In this document: positions 8,690 through 17,410 of the stretch, one piece after another | Layout: each line of letters opens with the position of its first letter | How positions within the stretch are numbered: the stretch's first letter is position 1 | From: DYRB01 sp963802205 | Lineage (GTDB): Bacteria > Pseudomonadota > Gammaproteobacteria > Chromatiales > Chromatiaceae | Direction: 5' to 3' | Assembly: GCA_963802205.1 (NCBI GenBank) | Contig: CAWDHW010000009.1 | Location: 1 to 42,295, forward strand | Length of the DNA stretch: 42,295 nucleotides | Program-made: the position numbers and the translations under genes | The notes under the pieces: generated by a model | What the model was told of the DNA's origin: nothing | Databases searched by the model: none | What the model saw: the letters and a program-made list of their open reading frames with translations, nothing else

Positions 8690-8801
8690 GGTATGGGGAC
8701 TGTGCTTGGCTGAGGGCTGAAGGACTATACCCGGCGGGGCGCCTTGGTGCCCCCCGGCGCCTGCCGTATTATCCCCATGCCCCCCGGGAAGGAGAGATCG
8801 C

Positions 8802-9230
8802 ATGACCGAGTCCAGCCCCCGTCGCCACCACCTCAATGCCCTGGCGCTGGTGGTCCTGGCCGCTAGCCTTATCGGCGGCTGCGCGACCTATAGGGAGGAC
8901 CGCAAACAAGACGCCCTGGAGGCGGCCACCACCGCCTATGCCACGGCCCTGCGCTGGGGCTACTACGAGACCGCCATCGGCTACCTCCACCCCGACAAGC
9001 GCAGGGTGGTGGATGTCCCCACGGACCTGTCCAACATCCGCGTCACCCGCTATGACGTGGTTCAACCCCCCATCCCCTCTGGCGAACTGACCGCCGTTCA
9101 GGTGGTGCAGATCGACTACCTGCATGTGGACACTCAACGCATGAGAAGCCTGGGCGACCGCCAGGAGTGGCGCTACGAACCCGCCACCAAGACCTGGTGG
9201 CTTTACTCGGGGCTGCCGGTCTTCAAATAG
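8802..9230 (+). CDS. Conserved hypothetical lipoprotein
   Basis: 142 residues with a lipoprotein signal peptide: basic start, hydrophobic LNALALVVLAASLIGGC, and a lipobox LIGGC making Cys27 the lipidated residue. The mature part (ATALRWGYYETAIGYLHPDK ... YDVVQPPIPSGELTAVQVVQI ... EWRYEPATKTWWLYSGLPVF) looks like a small NTF2/DUF4440-like fold, which is inference. A strong ribosome site (AAGGAGAG) precedes the ATG and a TATTAT box lies near 8767. It ends convergently, overlapping the next minus-strand gene by 8 bases. Confidence 0.8.
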   Translation: MTESSPRRHHLNALALVVLAASLIGGCATYREDRKQDALEAATTAYATALRWGYYETAIGYLHPDKRRVVDVPTDLSNIRVTRYDVVQPPIPSGELTAVQVVQIDYLHVDTQRMRSLGDRQEWRYEPATKTWWLYSGLPVFK

Positions 9231-9639
9231 CCCTGGCTGGGGCTGCCTCTGCCAGGGCACGACGCAGGGCGGTCTCTACCCGCTCCAGGTCCACCGGGAG
9301 GGGGATGGCCTCGAACAGGGGGAAGCGTACCTGCATCCCGGCGAGCTTTTCGCGGTGTTCGGGCGGGTAGAAGCAGATTACCTTGACCCCGGGGTGGCGC
9401 TGGAGCCGCGCCATGAGGGTCTCCAGGTTGCTGCTGCGGTCACGAAAGTCGGACTGAAAGTTGTACTCGGCGACGATGACGTCCGGGATCTGCCCCTTGA
9501 GGTAGACCTGGGCCTTGCGCTGGGAGGCGACGACCTCGGCGGCGAAGCCCAGGCGGCGGTAAAGGCCGGCCAGATTCGGGTAGCCGCCCAGCTCGACGAT
9601 GGCGAGCAGGCGCGGGATTGGGCCGGCTGGGTCGGCCAT
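9223..9639 (-). CDS. Small receiver-like/uncharacterised protein coupled to the oxygenase
   Basis: 138 residues, MADPAGPIPRLLAIVELGGY, with alternating beta and alpha segments (DVIVAEYNFQSDF, VKVICFYPPEH, FEAIPLPVDLERVETALRRAL) resembling a degenerate response-regulator receiver domain. A clear phosphoacceptor triad is not evident, so signalling is not claimed. It starts one base after the stop of the 2OG oxygenase, so it is almost certainly its operon partner. Confidence 0.65.
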   Translation of the reverse strand: MADPAGPIPRLLAIVELGGYPNLAGLYRRLGFAAEVVASQRKAQVYLKGQIPDVIVAEYNFQSDFRDRSSNLETLMARLQRHPGVKVICFYPPEHREKLAGMQVRFPLFEAIPLPVDLERVETALRRALAEAAPARAI

Positions 9640-9640
9640 G

Positions 9641-10255
9641 TCAGGCAAAGACGACCCAGGTGGTGGCGATGTACTTGACTCCGGCGGTGACGGTGGCGGC
9701 ACGGTGCTCGTGGGTCCAGAAGGGCGGGAACAGGACCAGCTTGCCGCGCTGCGGGGAGACGCTGAACCCCTGGTAGAGGAATTGGGTCTCGCCCCCGGGG
9801 CCCGGGACATCGTTCAGGTACCACAGGGCCACCAATTGGCGCTGGCTGAAGTCATGGCTGCCGCCGTCGATGTGCCAGTGGTAGAACTCGCCGGGCAGGT
9901 AGCGCTGGACCTGGTAGCCCATGTCCTTGAAGGGCCCTTTGAAATAAGGGAAGGTCTCGCGGAACTCCCGCAGGGCCGCGGCGAGGGAACGGAAGAACAT
10001 CTGATCCACGTCCTTCCAGTCTGGCTTATTGCTCACCACCAGGTCCGTGGTCTGCTTGATGCCCCGGTCCTTCGCCTGTACCTGGCCGATGCGCCCCTCG
10101 TACTGCTGCTCCGGATGGGCCTCGAAGCGCTCGATCACACCATCGCAGAAGGCCGGCGGCAGGGCTTGGGGGCGCTCGAAAATGAAGCTCCCGGGGACCA
10201 CCTCGCGCAGGCTGGGCAGGGGGGCGATGGTGCGGTCGAAGGCGGTGGCGGTCAT
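9641..10255 (-). CDS. 2-oxoglutarate/Fe(II)-dependent oxygenase (prolyl 4-hydroxylase-like)
   Basis: A 204-residue cupin-fold oxygenase. The metal triad is visible as HWHIDGG (His128, Asp130) and a C-terminal HRAATVTAG (His184), followed by VKYIATTWVVF, with the 2-oxoglutarate-binding basic residue near the end. The YQVQRYLPGEFYHWH ... LVALWYLNDVPGPGGETQF arrangement is that of bacterial P4H/PKHD-type enzymes. The substrate is unknown. The small receiver-like gene follows immediately. Confidence 0.85.
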   Translation of the reverse strand: MTATAFDRTIAPLPSLREVVPGSFIFERPQALPPAFCDGVIERFEAHPEQQYEGRIGQVQAKDRGIKQTTDLVVSNKPDWKDVDQMFFRSLAAALREFRETFPYFKGPFKDMGYQVQRYLPGEFYHWHIDGGSHDFSQRQLVALWYLNDVPGPGGETQFLYQGFSVSPQRGKLVLFPPFWTHEHRAATVTAGVKYIATTWVVFA

Positions 10256-10283
10256 GACGGGCTCCGGCTTGGCTGGGGAAAGT

Positions 10284-11381
10284 TCATTGTCCCGTCGCCG
10301 ACGGGCGGGGGCAAATGCTCCCGGTCACCGGAAGACCTTCGTGGCTGCGCTCCACCAGATCGCGGATCGGCCCAGCGGCGGCCGCACCCCGCTCGGCGTG
10401 CAGTTCGAGCATGTCCCGGGCCAGGGCCTCCCAGTGGTCCCGCCCGCCGGAGGCGACCGCCGCCAGGGGCGCCGTTCCGCCGCCAGCGCGCCAGACCTCG
10501 TAGGCCGCCTCCACGCCCGGGAACAGGGCCCGACGCATGTGGCTCAGGTTGCCGACATAGAAGTGCAGGGAGGCCGTATCGCCGCTCTCCGCCAGGGCAG
10601 GCAGGGTCACCAGGCAGTCCGCCAGGTGGTCGCGCACGGCCCTGGCCATGATCTCCGCCGGGGTCTGGATCAGGTCCAGCAGCATTTGGCTCCAGGCCTC
10701 GCCGAGGCGTCGGCCGACCTCATACTCCCCCTGTTCGTGGAGCAGGACAGTGGCGATCTCGCGGTCGGTCATGGCGTCCAGGGAGGCGTCCAGGGCCCCT
10801 TCGAAGTCGTAGCAGGCGAAGGCACGGCCCAGGGCATTGTCCGGCCGGCTCCAGCGCCAGGATTCGAGCTTTTCCCACAGCAGGCGGCGCAGGGATTCCC
10901 GGCGCAGGAAGATGGTCTCGCCGCAGGTCATGGCCGGGGGCGCGGTGAGGTCGCGGGCGTACTCCGCGGCCACCACATAGACGGCGCAGTCGCCGTGGCG
11001 GCGCTCCTGCTCCAGGTCGCCGAGGACGAAGTGGGGTTTGCCCTGGTGGCCGAGCCCGCCGCTGTAGACCAGGCCCATGGGGACCAGGCGGGCGTTGATT
11101 CCGTCGGTGTCGTAGGGGTCGAAGGTGTCACCCCCGATGACGATGGGCGCGAGGGCCGCCCCTTCCAGGTCCTCCCACAGGGACTCGCGACGTTCCAGCC
11201 AGCCGCCGACCTGCGCCTTCTCCAGCGGTACGCCGTAGGGCAGCCGGTGCTCCCAGCGGTAGTATTCCCGCATCTTCATCAGATAGATGCACAGGGAGTA
11301 GTCAACCCCGTGGTGAGCGTCGGAGATGTGGCAGTTGCGCTGGACGACTCGCGCCAGCTCGGCGATCTGTGGCTCTGTCAT
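10284..11381 (-). CDS. Sfum_1244-like family protein of unknown function
   Basis: 365 residues starting MTEPQIAELARVVQRNCHIS. The N-terminal block (NCHISDAHHGVDYSLCIYLM, KMREYYRWEHRLP) and the WEDLEG ... FDPYDTDGIN segment match what I recall of the Sfum_1244 family, a widespread uncharacterised proteobacterial group. The rest is helical and rich in His, Trp and Glu (EYEVGRRLGEAWSQML, LHFYVGNLSHMRR). No catalytic motif is assigned. The ATG at 11381 was preferred to the open frame up to 11771, which has no coding character. Confidence 0.7.
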   Translation of the reverse strand: MTEPQIAELARVVQRNCHISDAHHGVDYSLCIYLMKMREYYRWEHRLPYGVPLEKAQVGGWLERRESLWEDLEGAALAPIVIGGDTFDPYDTDGINARLVPMGLVYSGGLGHQGKPHFVLGDLEQERRHGDCAVYVVAAEYARDLTAPPAMTCGETIFLRRESLRRLLWEKLESWRWSRPDNALGRAFACYDFEGALDASLDAMTDREIATVLLHEQGEYEVGRRLGEAWSQMLLDLIQTPAEIMARAVRDHLADCLVTLPALAESGDTASLHFYVGNLSHMRRALFPGVEAAYEVWRAGGGTAPLAAVASGGRDHWEALARDMLELHAERGAAAAGPIRDLVERSHEGLPVTGSICPRPSATGQ

Positions 11382-11641
11382 CTTGGGGGACCTCGCGGGG
11401 GCGGGTACGCCGGGGATTGGGCGAATATGCCGCCGCTTTGCCCGACGGCAAGCCCCACACAGACCTCCCCGCGGGGGCCGACTGCGGCAGAGAAAGTGCC
11501 TGCGAGACTGCGCCCCAGAGCCATGAGCCCGGCACCCCAGGCCAAAGCAAAGCTCTCGGCAACACGGGAAATCCCGCGGGGCGCTCCCATATAGCCCGAG
11601 CCGCCGACCCTGGCGGCCACACCCATCCGCCCACCAGTCAT

Positions 11642-11647
11642 GAGGAG
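11642..11647 (+). promoter_or_regulatory. Shine-Dalgarno deciding a TTG start
   Basis: GAGGAG 8 bases before TTG at 11656; it supports TTG as the start of the next gene. Confidence 0.45.
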
Positions 11648-11655
11648 ACCAGGCC

Positions 11656-12210
11656 TTGGCGATCCGAATCAAGAGCCATTGGAACAACGACGCCGCCGAC
11701 CACTCCCTGCCGGAGATCGCCAGCGCCCTGGCCTTCATCGCCTGGCGTCTGGCCCTGGACAAGGCCATCAACCTGCATTGCGAGCGCTTCGTCTACAGCG
11801 ACGACGCACAGCGCCTGGCGGTGATGCAGGAGTACCTGGTTTTCCTGATCCAGATCGCCGATCGCAAGGCGCACGCCGTGCTGGATGACGCCGACCGTCG
11901 CACCCTGATCACCAGTTTTGCCACCAAGGTCATAGAGCACGTCCAGGACAATTCCGCCGACCTGCTCGGCCCCGGGGACTACGGGCGACCGTTCGTCGAA
12001 CGACTCAATAGCCGCTCCGGGGATTACGCCGACTTTCAGCTCGACGACCAGGGCCCGAGCTACGCCTTCCTGCGCCACCTGGGCTTCGAGATCCAGTCGC
12101 TGATGGGCGAGGGCCAGGACAACCGCTGGGTGATCGACCAAGTGATGGACAAGGACGGCTGGGATGCCTACAAACAGTTCGCCCGTGCCTTCGAGAACCT
12201 GTTCGACTGA
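11656..12210 (+). CDS. Conserved hypothetical protein, TTG start
   Basis: 184 residues, soluble, largely helical (ALAFIAWRLALDKAINLHCE, QRLAVMQEYLVFLIQIADRK) with an acidic C-terminal half (DYADFQLDDQGPSYAFLRHL). No family with known function is recognised. The frame has no ATG upstream of the coding region; TTG at 11656 has a good ribosome site. It is divergent from the Sfum_1244-like gene and is followed by a small mobile repeat. Confidence 0.7.
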   Translation: MAIRIKSHWNNDAADHSLPEIASALAFIAWRLALDKAINLHCERFVYSDDAQRLAVMQEYLVFLIQIADRKAHAVLDDADRRTLITSFATKVIEHVQDNSADLLGPGDYGRPFVERLNSRSGDYADFQLDDQGPSYAFLRHLGFEIQSLMGEGQDNRWVIDQVMDKDGWDAYKQFARAFENLFD

Positions 12211-12268
12211 GGGCCCGCGCAGGAGCAACAACCGGATGGGCGGTGACAGGCCCGCCCCCTTTAAGAAG

Positions 12269-12413
12269 GGCTCTGTCTGCGCTACGTGTAGGTCGGACTT
12301 CAGTCCGACGCGGCCTTGCCGGCAACCCCATGCCCTGCTGTCGGGCTGAAGCCCGACCTACACCCTGGGGCACAAGGCATTTCGATGGCTCAACACCGAA
12401 TGTAGACAGAGCC
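12269..12413. mobile_element. MITE-like element, 145 bp, with terminal inverted repeats and 8-bp target duplication
   Basis: Terminal repeats GGCTCTGTCT (12269-12278) and AGACAGAGCC (12404-12413) are perfect inverted copies. They are flanked by identical TTAAGAAG at 12261-12268 and 12414-12421, an 8-bp target-site duplication. Inside are two REP-like palindromes that also pair with each other: TGTAGGTCGGACTTCAGTCC at 12287 onward and a partner ending in CCCGACCTACA at 12362. No transposase is encoded. The insertion is exactly at the yaeQ stop codon, and the duplicated TTA keeps that stop intact. Eight-base duplications occur in IS1595, IS256 and related families; the parent element is not identified. 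Confidence 0.75.
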
Positions 12414-12959
12414 TTAAGAAGGCCGCTGGCGCCAGGTGGGGGTGACCTCGACGCTGGCGCTGGGACTGCCGATCCAGATATGGCCGCCGTCGAGGGTACA
12501 TTGCAGGTCCATGCCGCGTTCGACCAGACCCGTGAGGGCCGCGACCTGATCGGCGGGGATGTCGATAACGCTGAGGTTCGACAGGCGCTCCAGCTTGTCC
12601 GCGTTCTGCTGCCACCAGATGTCCGCCGAGCGGCCGCCGTAGCTGACCACCACCACCGCCCGGGCACGGCCACAGGCCTTGCGGATGCGCCGCTCGTCGG
12701 GCTGGCCCAGTTCGATCCAGCGATCGATCTCGCCCGTCAGGGTGTGTTGCCACAGGTCCGGTTCCTCGTCTTCGGAGAGGCCGCGGGTGAAGCTGAGCGC
12801 TTGGTCCGCGAAGAGGGCGAAGGCAAGGACCCGGACCATCATGCGCTCGTCGCTCTCGGACGGGTGTCGGGCGATGGTCAGCGCGTGGGTCTCGTAGTAG
12901 TGACGATCCAGGTCGCTGATCTGCAACTGGGCCTTAAAAACGGTTGCCTTCAGGGCCAT
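12414..12959 (-). CDS. yaeQ: YaeQ family protein
   Basis: 181 residues, identical in length to E. coli YaeQ. It starts MALKATVFKAQLQISDLDRH and contains the family blocks HPSESDERMMVRVLAFALFA, LSEDEEPDLWQHTLTG, WIELGQPDERRIRKACGRA. Structures of this family show a PD-(D/E)XK-like fold; the earlier idea that it is an RfaH-like antiterminator suppressor is not settled. The stop codon lies inside the target duplication of the adjacent MITE. The first 26 bases overlap the end of the ABC ATPase gene. Confidence 0.92.
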   Translation of the reverse strand: MALKATVFKAQLQISDLDRHYYETHALTIARHPSESDERMMVRVLAFALFADQALSFTRGLSEDEEPDLWQHTLTGEIDRWIELGQPDERRIRKACGRARAVVVVSYGGRSADIWWQQNADKLERLSNLSVIDIPADQVAALTGLVERGMDLQCTLDGGHIWIGSPSASVEVTPTWRQRPS

Positions 12960-13734
12960 GTGTGCCTCCTGGGGGTCGCGCGCTGGATGGAGAAGGCTGA
13001 TCGGATCGGATACGCCCCCCTGGGCCTGGGTGGCCGTGGTCGGCCACCCGCCCGTCGAGAAAGCGGATGATGCGCCCGGCATAGGCGGCCATCTCCGCCT
13101 CGTGGGTGACCATCAGGACCGTGATCCCCCGGTCGCGGTTGAGCCCGGTGAGCAGGTCCATGATCTCGTGGCTGCGGGAGCTGTCGAGGTTTCCGGTGGG
13201 CTCGTCTGCCAGGAGCAGGCTCGGGTCGGTGACAATGGCGCGGGCAATGGCGACGCGCTGCTGTTGGCCGCCGGAGAGCTCCCCAGGGGTGTGGCCCTCC
13301 CAACCGGTGAGGCCGACCTGGGCCAGGGCCTGGCGGGCGAGGGTGTGGCGTTCCGCCCTGGGGGTGCGGCGATAGAGCAGCGGCAGCTCGACGTTTTCCA
13401 GGGCTGAGGTGCGATTGAGCAGGTTAAAGCCCTGAAAGACGAAGCCCAACTGGGTGCGTCGCAGCAGGGCGCGCTGGTCCCGCGTCAGGCCCTCCACGGT
13501 GATGCCGCGGAAGCGGTAGGACCCGGAACTCGGGGTGTCCAGGCAACCCAGGATGTTCATGGCGGTGGACTTGCCCGAGCCGCTCGGCCCCATGACGGCG
13601 ACGAACTCCCCGGCATCGATGGCCAGATCCACTCCATCCAGGGCGCGCATCTGGGCGGCCCCGCTGCCGTAAACCTTGGCGACCTGACAGAACTCGACCA
13701 GAGGGGGTGTCTCCGCCCGGTCGCCGGACGTCAT
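12934..13734 (-). CDS. ABC transporter ATP-binding protein (MacB/LolD type)
   Basis: 266 residues with Walker A GPSGSGKST at 49-57, Q-loop Gln101, signature LSGGQQQR at 153-160 and Walker B LLLADEPT near 173-180, followed by VTHEAEMAAYAGRII. Sequence type is that of the stand-alone ATPases paired with FtsX-like permeases (MacB, LolD, DevA). The start overlaps the stop of the upstream membrane-fusion gene by 4 bases (ATGA). The expected permease gene does not follow; yaeQ overlaps the low-complexity C-terminal tail instead. The tail after FLDGRVADHG does not look conserved. Confidence 0.88.
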   Translation of the reverse strand: MTSGDRAETPPLVEFCQVAKVYGSGAAQMRALDGVDLAIDAGEFVAVMGPSGSGKSTAMNILGCLDTPSSGSYRFRGITVEGLTRDQRALLRRTQLGFVFQGFNLLNRTSALENVELPLLYRRTPRAERHTLARQALAQVGLTGWEGHTPGELSGGQQQRVAIARAIVTDPSLLLADEPTGNLDSSRSHEIMDLLTGLNRDRGITVLMVTHEAEMAAYAGRIIRFLDGRVADHGHPGPGGRIRSDQPSPSSARPPGGTHGPEGNRF

Positions 13735-15014
13735 GGCTTACTCCCCGGGCGCTCGACATCCACCAGGACCTGCGTGCCAGGGGCCAGACCATCGTCCAGG
13801 ATTTGGGTTGAGACCCCGTCCGTAGCCCCGGTGCGCACATCCACCGGCGCCGGGACCCCATCGCGCAGGACCCAGACCTTGGCACCCTTACCGGTGCGCC
13901 GGCCGGCCTCTGGTATCCGCTTGACCTCGGGGGTGCGCCGCGGCAGGAGCATCGCCACCAGACCGCCGCTACCCTTGGCCGCCTGGGCCTTGGGTGGGTT
14001 GAAGCGCAGGGCGGCGTTGGGGACCAGCACCGCGTCCTGTTCCTCCCGCACCAGGATCTCGGCGGTGGCGGTCATCCCGGGGCGCAGGGACAGATCGGCA
14101 TTGTCCAGGGCCAGCAGGGTGCCATAGGTGACCACCCCGTCCACGGTCTCCGGGGCATATCGGACCTGGGTCAGGGTGGCCGGGAAGTCGCGGTCCGGGT
14201 AGGCATCCACGGTGAAGCTGGCCACTTGCCCCTGGGTCACCTGGCCCACGTCGGCCTCATCGACGGCCACCTTCAGCTCCATTTGGGCCAGGTTCTCCGC
14301 CAGGGTGAACAGGACAGGGGTCTGGAGCGAGGCGGCCACGGTCTGCCCCGGCTGCACTTGGCGCTTGAGGACGATGCCGTCGATGGGGGAGCGGATCGTG
14401 GTCTTGTCCAGGGTACGACGGTCGGCGTCGAGTTGGGCCTGGGCCTGGGCGACCTGAGCCTGGGTGACCGCCAGGAGGGCGGCGGCACGCCCGGAGGCGG
14501 CGGCAACGGTGTCGAGTTCCTCCTCGGAGGACAGGCGCTTGGCGATCAGGTCGCGGGTACGGCGCAGCTTGTTGGTCGTCTCGGTGACGGTCGCCTCGGC
14601 CTCCTGGACTCGCGCTCGGGCCAGGTTCAGCGCGGCCTCGGACTGGCGATGCTTGGCCTTGGACTGGTCCGGATCGAGACGTGCCAAGACCTGTCCCGTC
14701 TTGACCCGGTCGTTGAAGTCCACCTCCACCGACTGGATGGTCCCGGAGACCTCGGTGCCGACCTCGACCTGGGTGATGGGTTCGAGCTTCCCGGTGGCGC
14801 TCACCTTGACCCTCAGGTGCCCGACCCGGACCTCGGCGGTCTTGTAGCGCATCGGCGCCTCCTCGCCTCCCCCGAGGAAGGACCAAGCCACGGCGCCCAG
14901 GCCAATCAGGGCAAGCAGGGCGAGCCACCACCCTAGGCGCCGCCGCGAGGAGGGGGCGCCAAGCTCGAGGGAGTGGGCAAGCTGGGTGGCTGCGGTGGGG
15001 GGCTCGGTGGACAT
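13731..15014 (-). CDS. Periplasmic adaptor (membrane-fusion) protein, MacA/HlyD type
   Basis: 427 residues. One N-terminal membrane helix (WWLALLALIGLGAVAWSFL) is followed by the biotinyl-lipoyl half motif (SATGKLEPITQVEVGTEVSG), a long coiled-coil hairpin (about 115-195), the second lipoyl half (TTIRSPIDGIVLKRQVQPGQ) and a beta-barrel (ADVGQVTQGQVASFTVDAYP). This is the MacA plan, an adaptor that links an inner-membrane ABC exporter to an outer-membrane channel. It is coupled by ATGA overlap to the ATPase. Confidence 0.9.
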   Translation of the reverse strand: MSTEPPTAATQLAHSLELGAPSSRRRLGWWLALLALIGLGAVAWSFLGGGEEAPMRYKTAEVRVGHLRVKVSATGKLEPITQVEVGTEVSGTIQSVEVDFNDRVKTGQVLARLDPDQSKAKHRQSEAALNLARARVQEAEATVTETTNKLRRTRDLIAKRLSSEEELDTVAAASGRAAALLAVTQAQVAQAQAQLDADRRTLDKTTIRSPIDGIVLKRQVQPGQTVAASLQTPVLFTLAENLAQMELKVAVDEADVGQVTQGQVASFTVDAYPDRDFPATLTQVRYAPETVDGVVTYGTLLALDNADLSLRPGMTATAEILVREEQDAVLVPNAALRFNPPKAQAAKGSGGLVAMLLPRRTPEVKRIPEAGRRTGKGAKVWVLRDGVPAPVDVRTGATDGVSTQILDDGLAPGTQVLVDVERPGSKP

Positions 15015-15376
15015 GACTGGAGGGTCTCATGGACGGCGGCCGGGTGCCACGACTCGGGTTCGACACCAGCGGCCACGAAGGTTCAGTACCTCTGGGCGAT
15101 GGCCCAGCCAGTGCCGCGTGCGGGCACGCCAGGTGGCAACCTCGCGGCCCGCGACCATATCGACTTTGGCCCTTGGTGACCAGACGTGTCTTCTGACCAA
15201 AGGCACGCGGTATGGGGCCTTGGCAGGTCAGTCCGCCCGACCGGCGGGCCCACCCCGAGTCCCGCGGTCTGCCGGCCGCGTCTCGGGCCGGGGTGGCTAT
15301 GGGCCGGCGGGGGCCGGTATCATGGCGCCTGCGCCGGCCGCGCCCAGTCTCATGCGAGGTATGCAGAGGTCCCGTC
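15015..15376. other. Intergenic region, divergent
   Basis: About 360 bases between the divergent adaptor gene and a membrane-protein gene. Open frames cross it only because of high GC. I see an imperfect inverted motif near 15173-15202 (CTTGGTGACCAGA and TCTGACCAAAG) that could be an operator, and nothing else. Confidence 0.3.
15365..15369 (+). promoter_or_regulatory. Shine-Dalgarno before a TTG start
   Basis: AGAGG 7 bases upstream of TTG at 15377, used to place the start of the membrane-protein gene. Confidence 0.4.
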
Positions 15377-15889
15377 TTGCAGGCATTGATCCACTTGTTT
15401 CTCGAACTGTGCCTGCTGCGCAAGGGGCCCCAGGACCTACCCGGCTCCACCGCACTGGTCCAGGCCCTGGCCCTCGTCTATCTGGCGGTGGGGGTGGTCG
15501 TCGGACTGGCGACCGGGCAGGGGCTCTGGGCGGCACTCGCCCAGACCTTGGTGGACCTGGGTCTGCTGCTTGGGTTGTTACATCTGGGGTTGCAGTGGAT
15601 GGGGCGCTCGGCGCGCTTCCTCCAGGCAGGGGCCGCCCTGCTCGGCAGCGGCGCCATCTTGAGCCTCCTGGTGCTGGTTCCGCTCGGCATGGCCCCCTCG
15701 GGGGAGGATGCCGAGCTAAGCGGCCTCGGCGCTCTGCTGTTCATGGCGCTGCTGGCCTGGAGCATCTTGGTCACCGGGCACATCCTGCGCCATACCCTGA
15801 ATCTGACCCTGGTCCAGGGCGCGCTGATCGCCGTTGCTTACAACCTGCTCGCCTACGTTCTGCTGGGCGCGCTCTTCACGGGGACCTGA
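15377..15889 (+). CDS. Conserved hypothetical inner-membrane protein
   Basis: About 170 residues, nearly all hydrophobic, with four predicted membrane helices (ALVQALALVYLAVGVVVGLA, LVDLGLLLGLLHLGLQWM, LLGSGAILSLLVLVPLGMA, LFMALLAWSILVTGHILR) and a fifth possible at the C-terminus. It ends 1 base before mpl, so it is in the mpl operon. The open frame extends to 15212, but that part is arginine- and proline-rich and not membrane-like. I chose TTG at 15377 with AGAGG upstream. No family function is recognised. Confidence 0.7.
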   Translation: MQALIHLFLELCLLRKGPQDLPGSTALVQALALVYLAVGVVVGLATGQGLWAALAQTLVDLGLLLGLLHLGLQWMGRSARFLQAGAALLGSGAILSLLVLVPLGMAPSGEDAELSGLGALLFMALLAWSILVTGHILRHTLNLTLVQGALIAVAYNLLAYVLLGALFTGT

Positions 15890-15890
15890 G

Positions 15891-17259
15891 ATGCACCTGC
15901 ACATCCTTGGCATCTGCGGGACCTTCATGGGCGGCATCGCCTTGCTCGCCCGCGCAACTGGGGCACCGGGTAACCGGCTCCGACGCCAACGTCTATCCCC
16001 CCATGAGTACCCAGCTCGAGGCCGCCGGCATTGCCCTGACGGAGGGCTATGGTGCCGAGCAGCTCGACCCGGCACCGGATGTGGTGGTGGTGGGCAACGC
16101 TATGAAGCGCGGCCTGCCGGTGGTGGAGGCCATGCTCGACCGCGGCCTGAGCTATGTCTCCGGTCCGCAATGGCTGCACGAGCACCTGCTGCGGGAGCGT
16201 TGGGTCCTGGCGGTGGCCGGGACCCACGGCAAGACCACCACCGCGAGCATGCTGGCCTGGGTGCTGGAAGACGCCGGTCTGGACCCAGGCTTTCTGATCG
16301 GCGGCGTGCCCCAGGGGTTCGGGGTCTCGGCCAGGCTGGGGTCGGCACCCTTCTTCGTGGTGGAGGCGGACGAGTACGACACCGCCTTCTTCGACAAACG
16401 CTCCAAGTTCGTGCACTACGGACCCCGCACCGCCATCCTGAACAACCTGGAATTCGACCACGCCGATATCTTCGACAACCTGGCTCAGATCCAGCGCCAG
16501 TTTCACCATCTGGTCCGCACCGTGCCGGGCGCTGGGCTCATCGTCCACCCCCAGGGGGAGGCGGCGCTCGATCAGACCCTGGCCATGGGCTGCTGGACGC
16601 CATGCGAGACCTTCGGCGACGGCGGCGACTGGAGCGCGGAGCTGGTCGAGGCCGACGGCTCGCGCTTCCGCGTCCTGTTTCGGGGCCAGGTTCAGGGCGA
16701 GGTCGCCTGGGGCCAGACCGGGCGCCACAATGTCTCCAATGCCCTGGCGGTCCTGGCGGCGGCCCGCCACGCCGGGGTCCCGCCGGCCGTCGGTATCGCC
16801 GCACTGGGGCGTTTCGCCGGGGTCAAGCGGCGCATGGAACTGCGCGGTGAGGCGGCGGGGGTGAAGGTCTACGACGACTTCGCCCATCACCCCACGGCCA
16901 TCGCCACGACCCTGGAGGGGCTGCGACGGCGGGTCGGCGAGGCGGGCATCCTGGCGGTGCTGGAGCCCCGCTCCAACACCATGCGCCTGGGGGTGCACAA
17001 CGCCGAGCTGGCCACATCCCTGGGGGATGCCGACCGGGTCTATGTCTTTGCACCAAAGGACCTGGGTTGGGACCCGGCGGCGGTCTTCGCACCGCTTGGG
17101 GCCAAGGCCACGGTATTCGCCGAGGTCGAGGCCATCGTGGCGCGGGTCGCCGCCGAGGCCCGCCCGGGCGATCAGGTCCTGGTGATGAGCAACGGCGGCT
17201 TCCAGGGCATCCATCAACGGTTGTTGGATGCCTTGGGGAGAACCACAGCCGCCAGGTGA
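15891..17259 (+). CDS. mpl: UDP-N-acetylmuramate:L-alanyl-gamma-D-glutamyl-meso-DAP ligase, frameshifted
   Basis: Mpl ligates recycled murein tripeptide to UDP-MurNAc in cell-wall recycling. The start MHLHILGICGTFMGGIALLA is canonical. Near 15955 one extra base (after GCCCGC) breaks the frame; removing it gives ARQLGHRVTGSDANVYPPMS and the frame continues to 17259. Later motifs are intact: ATP-binding GTHGKTTTASML near residue 110, ADEYDTAFFDKRSKF, NNLEFDHADIF, GRHNVSNALA, DDFAHHPTAI and EPRSNTMRLG. The corrected length is about 455 residues against 457 in E. coli, and the span is a multiple of three plus one, as one insertion predicts. Confidence 0.88.
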
Positions 17260-17410
17260 GCCTTTTGCTCCCCCGTCTCCAAAGGGCCCTATCGTTCCCG
17301 GGGCCTGCATCCTTATCCGAGCAGCGTGATGTCTGATCGGACAGCCAATCGGCAAGGCCAAGCGGGTGCTGGACCGGCGCGGGATCGACGGCCAGGCGTG
17401 AGGGTTGGAG

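Noticed and set aside
12005..12673. Minus-strand 222-aa frame across the MITE
   Set aside because: It is the alternate frame of yaeQ and the repeat, Arg/Ser/Pro-rich with no homology.
14986..15890. Open frame extending mpl upstream by about 300 codons
   Set aside because: It covers another gene and intergenic DNA in the wrong frame and exists only because of high GC and the mpl frameshift.
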